From assembly GCA_025454125.1 (NCBI GenBank), contig JALOPA010000214.1, positions 1 through 5,434 on the forward strand: a stretch of DNA of 5,434 bases, in the 5' to 3' direction. A program made the translations under genes and the position numbers. Origin of the DNA: Thermodesulfobacteriota bacterium. Lineage in GTDB: Bacteria; Desulfobacterota; DSM-4660; Desulfatiglandales; HGW-15. Positions 1-5,434 of this stretch are shown piece by piece. Each line of letters begins with the position of its first letter. Position 1 is the first letter of the stretch. The notes under the pieces are model-generated. The model was not told the DNA's origin, did not search any database, and saw only the letters and a program-made list of their open reading frames with translations.

Positions 1-40
1 CGTGGACACGGTTTCTCTCTTTCGTAAAGCGGCTCGACCT

Positions 41-93
41 GAGCCGTTCAACGGGCTCACGGCCCTGAGGAAGACCGAAGGGCTCGCCGAAGG
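41..93. repeat. Degenerate intergenic palindromic repeat
   Basis: Positions 41-58 form a near-perfect palindrome: GAGCCGTT (41-48), one loop base, then AACGGGCTC (50-58) with one extra G. A GC-rich stretch follows in which GAAGG recurs at 77, 89 and 101, the first two being GAAGGGCTC and GAAGGTGGG. The arrangement resembles the 'GAGCC-GTTC-A-CGGGCTCA ... CCCTGAG' interspersed repeats often seen between genes in GC-rich bacteria. That family link is from memory and not tested. The repeat lies upstream of the oxidoreductase gene. No convincing promoter was seen in 1-204. Confidence 0.4.
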
Positions 94-204
94 TGGGGCT
101 GAAGGGGGGGGTGGGCTCTCGCCTCCCGACAGAAGGGACGTTGCTAGGCGGCAGAAGCGACGCCTGATTCCATTCCAAGTCCAGACAAAGGAGAAGGAAG
201 ACCC

Positions 205-1293
205 ATGGATCAGAATCCCTTGTTCAGTCCGTACCCGCTGGGACGCCTCATGCTGTCGAACCGCATGGTCATGGCGCCCATGACCCGGGGGCGGGCCAAT
301 CCCGACGGCACGCCCAACAGGCTCATGGCCCGGTATTACGGCCAGCGCGCGGCAGCCGGGCTCATCGTGACCGAGGCGACACCCGTGTCGCGCAAGGCGA
401 TCGGTTGGGTCGGTGCGCCGGGCATGTACACCGAGTCCCATGTCTCGGGCTGGAGAGAAGTCGCCGACACCGTGCACAGAGCGGGCGGCAGGATATTCCT
501 GCAGCTGTGGCACATGGGCCGGGTTTCCCATCCGGACTTTCTCGACGGTGAGCTTCCCGTAGCGCCCTCCCCGATCGCGGCGCAGGGGGAGACGCACACG
601 CCCCTTGGGAAGAAGGCCTATGTGACCCCGCGTGCGCTGGCCCCGGAGGAGATTCCGGGTCTCGTAAGGGACTACGGCGCAGCAGCCGGGCGTGCGAAGG
701 ATGCGGGATTCGACGGTGTGGAGATCCACGGCGCCAACGGGTACCTGATCGACCAATTCCTCCGTGACGGGACGAACCGGCGCACCGACGCCTACGGCGG
801 AAGCGTCTCGAACCGCAGCCGGTTCCTTCTGGAGGTCACAGAGGCTGTGTGCGCGGCATGGTCGTCGGACCGGGTCGGGGTGCGGCTTTCACCCACAGGC
901 ATTTACAATGACATGCGCGACAGCGATCCCATGGCCACTTTCGGTTATGCCGTGGAGCGATTGAATGCCTTTCCTCTTGCCTACCTGCACCTGATGGAGC
1001 CGTTGCCCGGCCACCCGCTGGCCGGCCCCGGCGAGCGCATCTCGCCGCAACTGCGGCGCCTGTTCAAGGGCACGGCGATCGTCTGTGGTGGGTTTAATGC
1101 ACACCTGGGTGCCGCGGCGATCCGGAGCGGCGAAACCGACCTGGTTGCATTCGGGTTGCCCTTTTTGGCCAATCCGGACCTGGTGCTGCGCTTTCAGAAA
1201 GGCGGTTCCCTCAACGAGCCCGACTTTGCGACCCTGTATACGCCCGGGCCGAAAGGTTACACGGACTACCCGGTGCTGAAGCAGGAGTCATGA
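205..1293 (+). CDS. Old yellow enzyme family NADH:flavin oxidoreductase (NemA-like)
   Basis: A 362-residue cytosolic FMN enzyme expected to reduce activated C=C bonds (enones, maleimides) or nitro/nitrate-ester compounds with NAD(P)H; the physiological substrate is unknown. The length fits a single-domain TIM-barrel OYE. Visible motifs are NRMVMAPMTRGR at 19-30 (FMN-binding loop; Thr27 in the position typical of classical OYEs), QLWHMGR at 100-106, HGANGYLIDQFL at 175-186, VRLSP at 226-230, CGGF at 294-297 and FGLPFLANPDL at 316-326. His175 and Asn178 match the substrate-binding pair of yeast OYE, and Tyr180 matches its proton-donor tyrosine. The start is supported by AGGA at 195-198, six bases before the ATG, with AAGGAG slightly further upstream. 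Codons end mostly in G or C. The stop codon lies within ATGAATGA, which also holds the start of a small reading frame. Family assignment is secure; the specific NemA role is inference. Confidence 0.95.
   Translation: MDQNPLFSPYPLGRLMLSNRMVMAPMTRGRANPDGTPNRLMARYYGQRAAAGLIVTEATPVSRKAIGWVGAPGMYTESHVSGWREVADTVHRAGGRIFLQLWHMGRVSHPDFLDGELPVAPSPIAAQGETHTPLGKKAYVTPRALAPEEIPGLVRDYGAAAGRAKDAGFDGVEIHGANGYLIDQFLRDGTNRRTDAYGGSVSNRSRFLLEVTEAVCAAWSSDRVGVRLSPTGIYNDMRDSDPMATFGYAVERLNAFPLAYLHLMEPLPGHPLAGPGERISPQLRRLFKGTAIVCGGFNAHLGAAAIRSGETDLVAFGLPFLANPDLVLRFQKGGSLNEPDFATLYTPGPKGYTDYPVLKQES
1283..1287 (+). promoter_or_regulatory. Shine-Dalgarno AGGAG inside the end of the oxidoreductase gene
   Basis: AGGAG lies 6 bases before the ATG at 1294, which is ideal spacing. 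It lies only 2 bases before the ATG at 1290, which is poor spacing. It therefore favours translation of the small frame at 1294 over the long frame opened at 1290. It also suggests that a translationally coupled gene once began, or still begins, here. Confidence 0.5.
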
Positions 1294-1365
1294 ATGAGCC
1301 TCATCAACCTGAGCACGGTCGAGCCCTTCGAAACCTGTTCCATCCGCTCAAAGCTCATGCCCTGA
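1294..1365 (+). pseudogene. Possible 5' stump of a radical SAM gene (23 codons)
   Basis: A 23-codon frame begins right after the oxidoreductase stop (TGAATG) with a well-spaced AGGAG. It ends at TGA 1363-1365. Its first 18 residues read MSLINLSTVEPFETCSIR. From memory, this resembles the N-terminus of deltaproteobacterial radical SAM proteins that begin near 'VEPFETCSIRPPTE' before the CxxxCxxC cluster motif. That motif is absent here, because the reading departs after CSIR (about 1347) and soon stops. The simplest view is that a gene once coupled to the oxidoreductase was truncated, with foreign sequence joined at about 1345-1350. Alternatively it is a chance frame or a leader peptide. The match rests on recall and a short segment. 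Confidence 0.35.
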
Positions 1366-1427
1366 TCGGAGAGGCGCAGCGGCATTCACCTATTTTGGTC
1401 GTCGGTTACGGTCGTCGTCGAGGGTCT

Positions 1428-2402
1428 ATGGACAGCCGGGAGAGATTTCGAAAGACCATGGGATATGGCAGCCCTGACCGCGTCCCTTACTTCCATGAAG
1501 GCATGGAAGAAGACGTCATTCAAGAGTGGCGCAAACAAGGGCTATCATACGGCGCAGATGTGTATGAGATGTTTCACTTCGATCGCCGCGAAGAAATCGA
1601 ACCCGATCTTGAAGCCCTTCCAGGGCTCAGAAGGTGGCCGAGCTCAATATCCGAACTGCGCAGGCTGCACGATGCATTGGATCCCGATGAGCGCAGCCGT
1701 CTTCCAAGAAGATGGAATACCTTGGTCTCCAAATGGCGAAAAAGAAATCACCCTCTTTTTCTGCGCGTTCACCGCGGCTTCTTCCTTTCCATGGGCGTCG
1801 AAGGTTGGAAGAGGTTCACGGAGGTGATGCTTCTTACTCTAAGGGATCCCGTTTTCGTACGCGAGGCCATGAGGATTCAGGGCGAGTTTTCCGCGCGGAT
1901 TGCGGAGCGTGCTCTCCAGGAGACGGAAATTGACGCAGCCATATTCACGGAGCCTATAGCCGAAAACCGCGGGCCGCTCCTCTCCCCGGAAATGTATGAA
2001 GATCTGGTGCTCAAGAGCTATGAGCCGGTCCTTTCGGTTCTGCGGCGGCACAGGGTGGATACGCTTATTCTTCTCACCTTTGCCAATATCCGCTCACTCC
2101 TCCCGAGCATCGTGAAGTGGGGGTTCAATTGTCTCTGGGCTTGCGAAGGGCCTCAGAAGGACATGGACTGCCGGGAGTTGCGGCGTGAATTCGGACGGGA
2201 CCTGCGCCTGATCGGCGGCATTGACTTGGACGTGCTTCGACTCGACAAGGAGAGCATCAAAAGAGAGATCTACGAAAAGGTGCCTCCTCTTTTGGCGGAT
2301 GGCGGCTTCATCCCTTTAGCCGACGGTCGGGTTCGCAAGGATATCCCGCTGGAGAATTACCTGTATTATCGACGCCTCTTCGAGGAAGTGACGCAGGGTT
2401 GA
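1428..2402 (+). CDS. Uroporphyrinogen decarboxylase (URO-D) superfamily protein, divergent
   Basis: A 324-residue TIM-barrel protein of the URO-D/methyltransferase superfamily. Family landmarks are MDSRERFRKTM at the N-terminus followed by SPDRVPYFHEG (15-25), LLSPEMYEDLVLKSYEPVL (184-202), a strand-loop at 213-222, FGRDLRLIGGIDLDVL (255-270), and PLADGRVRKDIPLENYL (296-312) near the end. The frame is open from 1290, but family members start at the MDSRERF-like segment, and GAGGG at 1420-1424 sits just before the ATG at 1428, although at short spacing. The start at 1428 is therefore preferred. Where zinc- or corrinoid-dependent methyltransferases of this superfamily carry an HxC motif (as in 'HSCGN'), this protein has LTFAN (216-220), so it lacks those metal ligands. 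It is unlikely to be the haem-pathway enzyme HemE, as it is short and divergent. The substrate is unknown. Codon usage is more A/T-rich than in the oxidoreductase upstream. Confidence 0.8.
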   Translation: MDSRERFRKTMGYGSPDRVPYFHEGMEEDVIQEWRKQGLSYGADVYEMFHFDRREEIEPDLEALPGLRRWPSSISELRRLHDALDPDERSRLPRRWNTLVSKWRKRNHPLFLRVHRGFFLSMGVEGWKRFTEVMLLTLRDPVFVREAMRIQGEFSARIAERALQETEIDAAIFTEPIAENRGPLLSPEMYEDLVLKSYEPVLSVLRRHRVDTLILLTFANIRSLLPSIVKWGFNCLWACEGPQKDMDCRELRREFGRDLRLIGGIDLDVLRLDKESIKREIYEKVPPLLADGGFIPLADGRVRKDIPLENYLYYRRLFEEVTQG

Positions 2403-2479
2403 GAGGTGCAGCGGAGCAAAGCCCGACATGGCTATTGAGCAGGGGGGGTGTGAGAGGAATGAGAGAGCGGCTCGATCGA

Positions 2480-2550
2480 TGTCATTTCGAGCGGAGCGAG
2501 AAATCTTGAAAAACCTGGAAACAGGATTTCTCCCTTCGGTGGAAATGACA
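2480..2550. repeat. Long imperfect palindrome, interspersed repeat type
   Basis: The left arm at 2480-2505 starts TGTCATTTCGAGCGGAGCG. The right arm at 2525-2550 ends GGTGGAAATGACA. The arms pair at 22 of 26 positions, with perfect outer (TGTCATTTC/GAAATGACA) and inner (GAAATC/GATTTC) blocks around a 19-base spacer. Transcribed from either strand it would form a strong hairpin. Elements with this TGTCATTTCGAGC...GAAATGACA pattern recur between genes in many bacterial genomes. That is general knowledge, and copy number in this genome cannot be seen. It lies between the URO-D and D-threonine-aldolase-like genes, with no U-run to mark it as an ordinary terminator. The mismatches are mostly in the middle of the arms. 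Confidence 0.8.
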
Positions 2551-2626
2551 ATCTGAATTGCGTTGACGTGAAAACCGATTTCTCAACCGTCTCAGGCGCA
2601 CGAGAAGAAAAAAGGAGAAGAGAGCG

Positions 2627-3754
2627 ATGGAGCAGAAGGATTGGAAGGGCGTTTCCAAGTGGAAGCTGGACACCCCTTGTCTTGTCGTGGATCAGGACAG
2701 GCTGGAGCAGAACATTCGGGCCATGCAAGCCCATGTCACCCGGTTCGGGAAGAAGCTCCGGCCTCATGCAAAGACTCACAAGTGCTCGCGAATCGCCAAG
2801 ATGCAAATGGAGGCGGGGGCCGTGGGCATCTGTGTGGCCAAGGTTTCCGAAGCAGAGGTTCTGGCCCGAAGCGGAGTGACAGGAACGCTTATCACGTCCC
2901 CGGTCGTGACCGACCTCAAGATCGGCAGGCTCATGGAATGTCTGTCCCTTGATCCTGAGACGACGGTCGTTGTGGACAACCTTGCGAATGCGCAAAAGCT
3001 CAGCGAGGAGTCAAAGAGGCGGGGTTTGCGGCTGAACGTGCTGGTGGATCTGGACCCGGGCATGGGCCGCACCGGCGTTTCCTTCAAGGACGGCTTGTCC
3101 CTGGGGCAGTCCCTCTCGTCGCTTCCCGGACTTCGTCTTCGAGGAGTCCAGTGCTATGCAGGCCATGTTCAGCACATTCCTTCGTTCGAGGAGCGGGTGG
3201 CTGCCTCCCTCGGGTGGATGGAACAGGCTGCTAATGTTGTCCGGCAGTTCAGAGAGAAAGGACTGGTTTGCGACATCTTCACCGGTTCAGGCACAGGGAC
3301 CTGCGAGATCGACGGCAAGATCCAGGAGTTGACCGATTTGCAGACCGGTTCTTACACGATGATGGACGCGGAGTATGTGAACATCGGGTCTTCGGAAAAC
3401 GCGTCTCGGTTTGAAAAATTTCAGCCTGCGTTAACGCTCCTCACGTCGGTGATCAACACCAATCATTTGGATCATGTCACCGTGGACGCCGGCCTGAAAG
3501 CTCTCTACCACGACGGTGCGACGCCGTTTGTTTTGAATCCGGCCTCCCCGGATCTCAAATACGAGTGGCGAGGGGATGAGCATGGGCAAATTGACTTTCC
3601 GGCAGGATCCGTGCGCTTTGAACTGGGCCAGGTCTTGGAACTGGTCGTTTCGCACTGTGACCCTACGGTCAACCTGTTTGACGTCCTTTACATGACCCGC
3701 AACGGCACAGTGACGGATGTCTGGCCCGTTGATATGCGAGGAAAATGCATGTGA
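2627..3754 (+). CDS. D-threonine aldolase / D-serine dehydratase-like PLP enzyme
   Basis: A 375-residue fold-type III PLP enzyme with an alanine-racemase-like N-terminal barrel and a C-terminal metal-binding domain (DSD1/D-threonine aldolase family). It would cleave D-3-hydroxy amino acids to glycine plus aldehyde, or deaminate D-serine. LDTPCLVVD (14-22) opens the barrel. RPHAKTHK (45-52) holds Lys49, the expected Schiff-base lysine. DPGMGRTG (143-150) and YAGHVQH (177-183) are conserved barrel segments, and TGSGTGT (219-225) is the likely PLP-phosphate loop. DEHG (317-320) and SHCDPTVNLFD (342-352) belong to the metal-binding domain. His343 and Asp345 form an HxD pair, as in D-threonine aldolase, rather than the HxC of animal D-serine dehydratase. 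AGGAG at 2613-2617 lies nine bases before the ATG. No good promoter was identified. Family is secure; substrate choice is inference. Confidence 0.93.
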   Translation: MEQKDWKGVSKWKLDTPCLVVDQDRLEQNIRAMQAHVTRFGKKLRPHAKTHKCSRIAKMQMEAGAVGICVAKVSEAEVLARSGVTGTLITSPVVTDLKIGRLMECLSLDPETTVVVDNLANAQKLSEESKRRGLRLNVLVDLDPGMGRTGVSFKDGLSLGQSLSSLPGLRLRGVQCYAGHVQHIPSFEERVAASLGWMEQAANVVRQFREKGLVCDIFTGSGTGTCEIDGKIQELTDLQTGSYTMMDAEYVNIGSSENASRFEKFQPALTLLTSVINTNHLDHVTVDAGLKALYHDGATPFVLNPASPDLKYEWRGDEHGQIDFPAGSVRFELGQVLELVVSHCDPTVNLFDVLYMTRNGTVTDVWPVDMRGKCM

Positions 3755-3763
3755 ATAGGGAGC

Positions 3764-3780
3764 AGCCGTGCCTCCCGGCT
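3764..3780. terminator. Small hairpin in the convergent junction
   Basis: AGCCG (3764-3768) pairs with CGGCT (3776-3780) around a seven-base loop, in the 61-base gap between two convergent genes. GGGAG upstream can also pair with CTCCC within the loop, so alternative folds exist. There is no T-run on either side, so intrinsic termination is doubtful. The position alone suggests a bidirectional 3' end. Confidence 0.22.
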
Positions 3781-3815
3781 ACAGGCAAATCGCCTCAGGT
3801 CTGATCAAGAGCGCC

Positions 3816-4652
3816 CTATGCGATGGGTGACTCTGAGATGTCGATCGTGAGTTCCTTGACCCCAGGGATCCCTTTGACTACCTCATGGATGTGCGCCTTG
3901 GTACTCTGCATCCCTGTGGCCAGCAGGGCGGAAGTCGTGAAGACCCGGCCTCTCACCGAGACTTTCCCTTCTCTGGCCTCCACCGAGGTCTCGACTCCCC
4001 TTGTCCGTTCATCGAGGGCTAACCGAGCCGTCACCTGGCAGGAGAGCGCGAAATCGCGAATGGCCCGTTGCTTCTCCGGGCTGTCTTTGAATTCCGGGCG
4101 GTCGAGGGGGTAAAGGATCAGCCCGCAGGCCGTGTCGAGAGTGACCTGATCCAGGTTGATGACCATGTCATAGAGCATGGGATCCGTCCAATCCACGTCA
4201 TAGAGAAATCGGGTCCACTGCATTCTTTTTTCGTCAACGTTCTGGATGTACTTGATCGCCTCCTGTTCGGTGAACCCTTTCTTTTCCACCACGCTCTTGA
4301 CACGATAGGTCAAGGGTGCAACGAGGCGGACCTTGAGCACATTGGGGACTTCAACAAGAAGAAACTGGCCGGCGAGGCCATGATAAATGAAGTCCCCCTG
4401 AAGGGCTCGTTCAGCCAAGGCGGATTGAACCGCACTCAAGTAAATCCGTCTCTTATCCCCTGCGATCCGCTCGATCACGCGAGGGCCTTGGCTGAGCTGC
4501 TTGGAAATTGCGCCTTCCGAGATCCCGAAACGGGTGGCCGCATCTTTGATCACTTCCAATCCGACGACGGGATACCCTGTCTTTTCGGAGAGCAGATTGG
4601 CAAGGGCCTCACCGCCGCTCAACGTTCCGCGGGATATGGTGATAATGGGCAT
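3816..4652 (-). CDS. Cytidylate-kinase-like family protein with C-terminal BON domain
   Basis: A 278-residue protein with no signal peptide or membrane segment. Residues 1 to about 195 match the cytidylate-kinase-like family: MPIITISRG then SGGEALA (12-18) at the P-loop, YHGLAGQFLL (90-99), VRLVAPLTYRV (108-118), and the stretch from NVDEKRMQW (138) through FLYDVDWTDPMLYDMVINLD (149-168). Residues from about 203 to 272 resemble a BON domain (VSVRGRVF, then HEVVKGIPGVKELTIDI). In related proteins, as I recall, the P-loop reads SGGK or SRGK; here Glu15 replaces the lysine, so kinase activity is doubtful. Such proteins are common in deltaproteobacteria, with no established function. GGAGG at 4659-4663 lies six bases before the start and fixes it. 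The gene is downstream of the TPR gene in the same direction across a 92-base gap and converges on the D-threonine-aldolase-like gene. Confidence 0.85.
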   Translation of the reverse strand: MPIITISRGTLSGGEALANLLSEKTGYPVVGLEVIKDAATRFGISEGAISKQLSQGPRVIERIAGDKRRIYLSAVQSALAERALQGDFIYHGLAGQFLLVEVPNVLKVRLVAPLTYRVKSVVEKKGFTEQEAIKYIQNVDEKRMQWTRFLYDVDWTDPMLYDMVINLDQVTLDTACGLILYPLDRPEFKDSPEKQRAIRDFALSCQVTARLALDERTRGVETSVEAREGKVSVRGRVFTTSALLATGMQSTKAHIHEVVKGIPGVKELTIDISESPIA

Positions 4653-4725
4653 GGCTTACCTCCTTTCCTTGATCGGCCGTTTGCCGGGTTTTATGAACCG
4701 GTGTCGTTGTGCCTGTACAAACCAA

Positions 4726-4742
4726 GGGGCGCATGCCGCCCC
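4726..4742 (-). terminator. Possible terminator hairpin after the TPR gene
   Basis: GGGGCG (4726-4731) and CGCCCC (4737-4742) form a six-pair GC stem with a five-base loop, beginning two bases past the TPR gene stop. In the minus direction it is followed by TTGGTTTGT, a weak U-rich tail. It could end or attenuate transcription before the kinase-like gene. A second weak hairpin, CCGGGTT (4684-4690) with AACCGG (4696-4701), lies further along. Confidence 0.35.
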
Positions 4743-4744
4743 GG

Positions 4745-5194
4745 TCACTGCTCGGTTTGGGAAAAGATCTCCCGGATTGGTTGTGCCCCAAGAAACCCTT
4801 CCCGAAGACCGCGGTCCGACAGAGCGGCTGCAACCTTCCCGACAACCTCCGCTGCGCGTCCCCATTGTTCTCTTGCCTCGCTCGCTCTCTTCATCTCCTT
4901 GAGGGTCGACGCCAGAGAGTGGTGTGCCTGCCAGAGCTGGCGCGGGTTTTCAACCTCTGCAAGAATTCGGACCGCTTCGCTTAAGGTCGTGACAGCTCTT
5001 TCATGCTCGTTGCGTCTCCTTTGAACCTCCCCGAGAAGACGCAGAAGGCTTCCTTCCCGCTTTTTCATGTGTTGTCTTCGAACGCTGTCGAGGTTCTTTT
5101 CAATGACCGCCTCAGCGGCACCGAGATCGTTTCGGTACAGGAGAATCTGGGCTGTGAGCAAATTCAACCGCGATTCCCACTGATAGCGGTTCAT
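4745..5194 (-). CDS. C-terminal TPR segment of a probable signalling protein (separate frame)
   Basis: 149 residues from the ATG at 5194, almost entirely helical with degenerate tetratricopeptide repeats: NDLGAAEAVIEKNL (22-35), a repeat unit around KREGSLLRLLGEVQRRRNE (45-63) with ERAVTTLSEAVRIL next, and another starting at PRQLWQAHHSLASTLKEM. The ending, with ALSDRGLREGFLGAQPIREIF, resembles the C-terminus of large multidomain proteins carrying a cyclase or kinase domain, an AAA-type ATPase and TPRs. That origin is inference, since those domains would lie beyond the window. The start ATG overlaps the stop of the preceding frame as ATGA (5191-5194), and no good ribosome-binding site precedes it. 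It is therefore either reached by coupled reinitiation or is the continuation of one protein interrupted by a frameshift. The frame continues open without a stop to 5302, before the ATG, so a shift anywhere in 5191-5302 would join the two. Confidence 0.75.
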   Translation of the reverse strand: MNRYQWESRLNLLTAQILLYRNDLGAAEAVIEKNLDSVRRQHMKKREGSLLRLLGEVQRRRNEHERAVTTLSEAVRILAEVENPRQLWQAHHSLASTLKEMKRASEAREQWGRAAEVVGKVAAALSDRGLREGFLGAQPIREIFSQTEQ

Positions 5195-5434
5195 GTCAGA
5201 TCGAAAAGGTTTTCCGTCAGTCCCACCACGGCCTCTCCCAGGCCGTGGGCCCATTGCCTGCGACCGAAGGGATATTTCACCATCAGCATGCGAGCGAGTT
5301 CTTCAGCTTTTGTATTCAACTCCCGTGCCTGCTCCAGTTGATAGATCTCTCCATAGCAATAACCGAGGCAGTTGTAGAGGGTGTCGAGGCGGTAGAGCGC
5401 CCCAAATCGTTCGCAGATTTCAATGCCTTCCGTC
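5191..5434 (-). CDS. TPR-type protein, 3' part, 5' end outside the window
   Basis: 80 residues are visible, entering from the right edge and ending at TGA 5191-5193. They include LYRLDTLYNCLGYCYGEIYQ and LEQARELNTKAEELARMLM (a TPR helix pair), then WAHGLGEAVVGLTENLFDLT at the end, which looks like the first helix of another repeat cut short. The repeat register appears to continue in the next frame at NRYQWESRLNLL, so this is most likely the upstream part of the same ancestral protein as the 4745-5194 frame. Its start and upstream domains are not visible. Short A/T runs on the plus strand at 5204-5207 (AAAA) and 5210-5213 (TTTT) are candidate indel or slippage sites. Confidence 0.7.
   Translation of the reverse strand, partial: TEGIEICERFGALYRLDTLYNCLGYCYGEIYQLEQARELNTKAEELARMLMVKYPFGRRQWAHGLGEAVVGLTENLFDLT

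Noticed and set aside
2..283. Open frame of 93 codons at the left edge
   Set aside because: It runs through the repeat region, starts at GTG with no ribosome-binding site, overlaps the secure oxidoreductase start in another frame, and has no recognisable family features.
1290..1427. 46-residue N-terminal extension of the URO-D protein
   Set aside because: URO-D relatives begin at the MDSRERF-like segment. The extension has no family features, and AGGAG is only two bases from the ATG at 1290.
2563..2591. TTGACG as a -35 box for the D-threonine-aldolase-like gene
   Set aside because: No TATAAT-like hexamer lies at the expected 16-18 base spacing.
2432..2995. Minus-strand open frame of 187 codons
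   Set aside because: It reads through the palindromic repeat and antisense to the D-threonine-aldolase-like gene, with no recognisable domain.
4690..4720. Minus-strand TTGTAC ... CATAAA as a promoter for the kinase-like gene
   Set aside because: The hexamers match the consensus poorly, so it is not distinguishable from chance.
4068..5024. Plus-strand open frame of 318 codons
   Set aside because: It is antisense to both the kinase-like gene and the TPR gene, whose families are recognisable. Its composition looks like a codon-shadow frame.
5195..5254. ATG at 5254 as start of the C-terminal TPR protein
   Set aside because: The 20 residues it would add are Gly/Arg/Pro-rich and read out of frame with the TPR sequence encoded by the same DNA. 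There is no ribosome-binding site.

Overview
The window looks like a GC-rich, gene-dense bacterial chromosome segment. The protein families suggest a deltaproteobacterium (Desulfobacterota, sulfate-reducer or syntroph type): a cytidylate-kinase-like protein with a C-terminal BON domain, a URO-D-family protein, an old yellow enzyme, and a palindromic intergenic repeat of the TGTCATTTCGAG type. The lineage is inferred from family knowledge. No rRNA, tRNA or other phylogenetic marker is present.

Left to right: a leader with a degenerate repeat (about 41-93); an old yellow enzyme flavin oxidoreductase (205-1293, +); a 134-base linker that starts with a very short, well-positioned reading frame (1294-1365, +) that looks like the stump of another gene; a divergent uroporphyrinogen-decarboxylase-superfamily protein (1428-2402, +); an intergenic region with a long imperfect palindrome (2480-2550); a PLP- and metal-dependent D-threonine aldolase / D-serine dehydratase-like enzyme (2627-3754, +); and a 61-base convergent junction. 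On the minus strand follow the cytidylate-kinase-like/BON protein (3816-4652) and the C-terminal part of a TPR-rich protein that runs off the right edge. That TPR protein is split into two frames at an ATGA overlap (4745-5194 and 5191-5434).

The three plus-strand enzymes do not form an obvious pathway. The oxidoreductase and URO-D genes differ visibly in codon composition and are joined by the linker containing the gene stump, so their adjacency may result from a rearrangement. The minus-strand pair may be a small signalling or regulatory unit. No mobile element, CRISPR array, tRNA or convincing new defence system was found. The points most worth a second look are the gene stump after the oxidoreductase, the frame break in the TPR protein, the URO-D protein lacking the usual metal motif, and the altered P-loop in the kinase-like protein.
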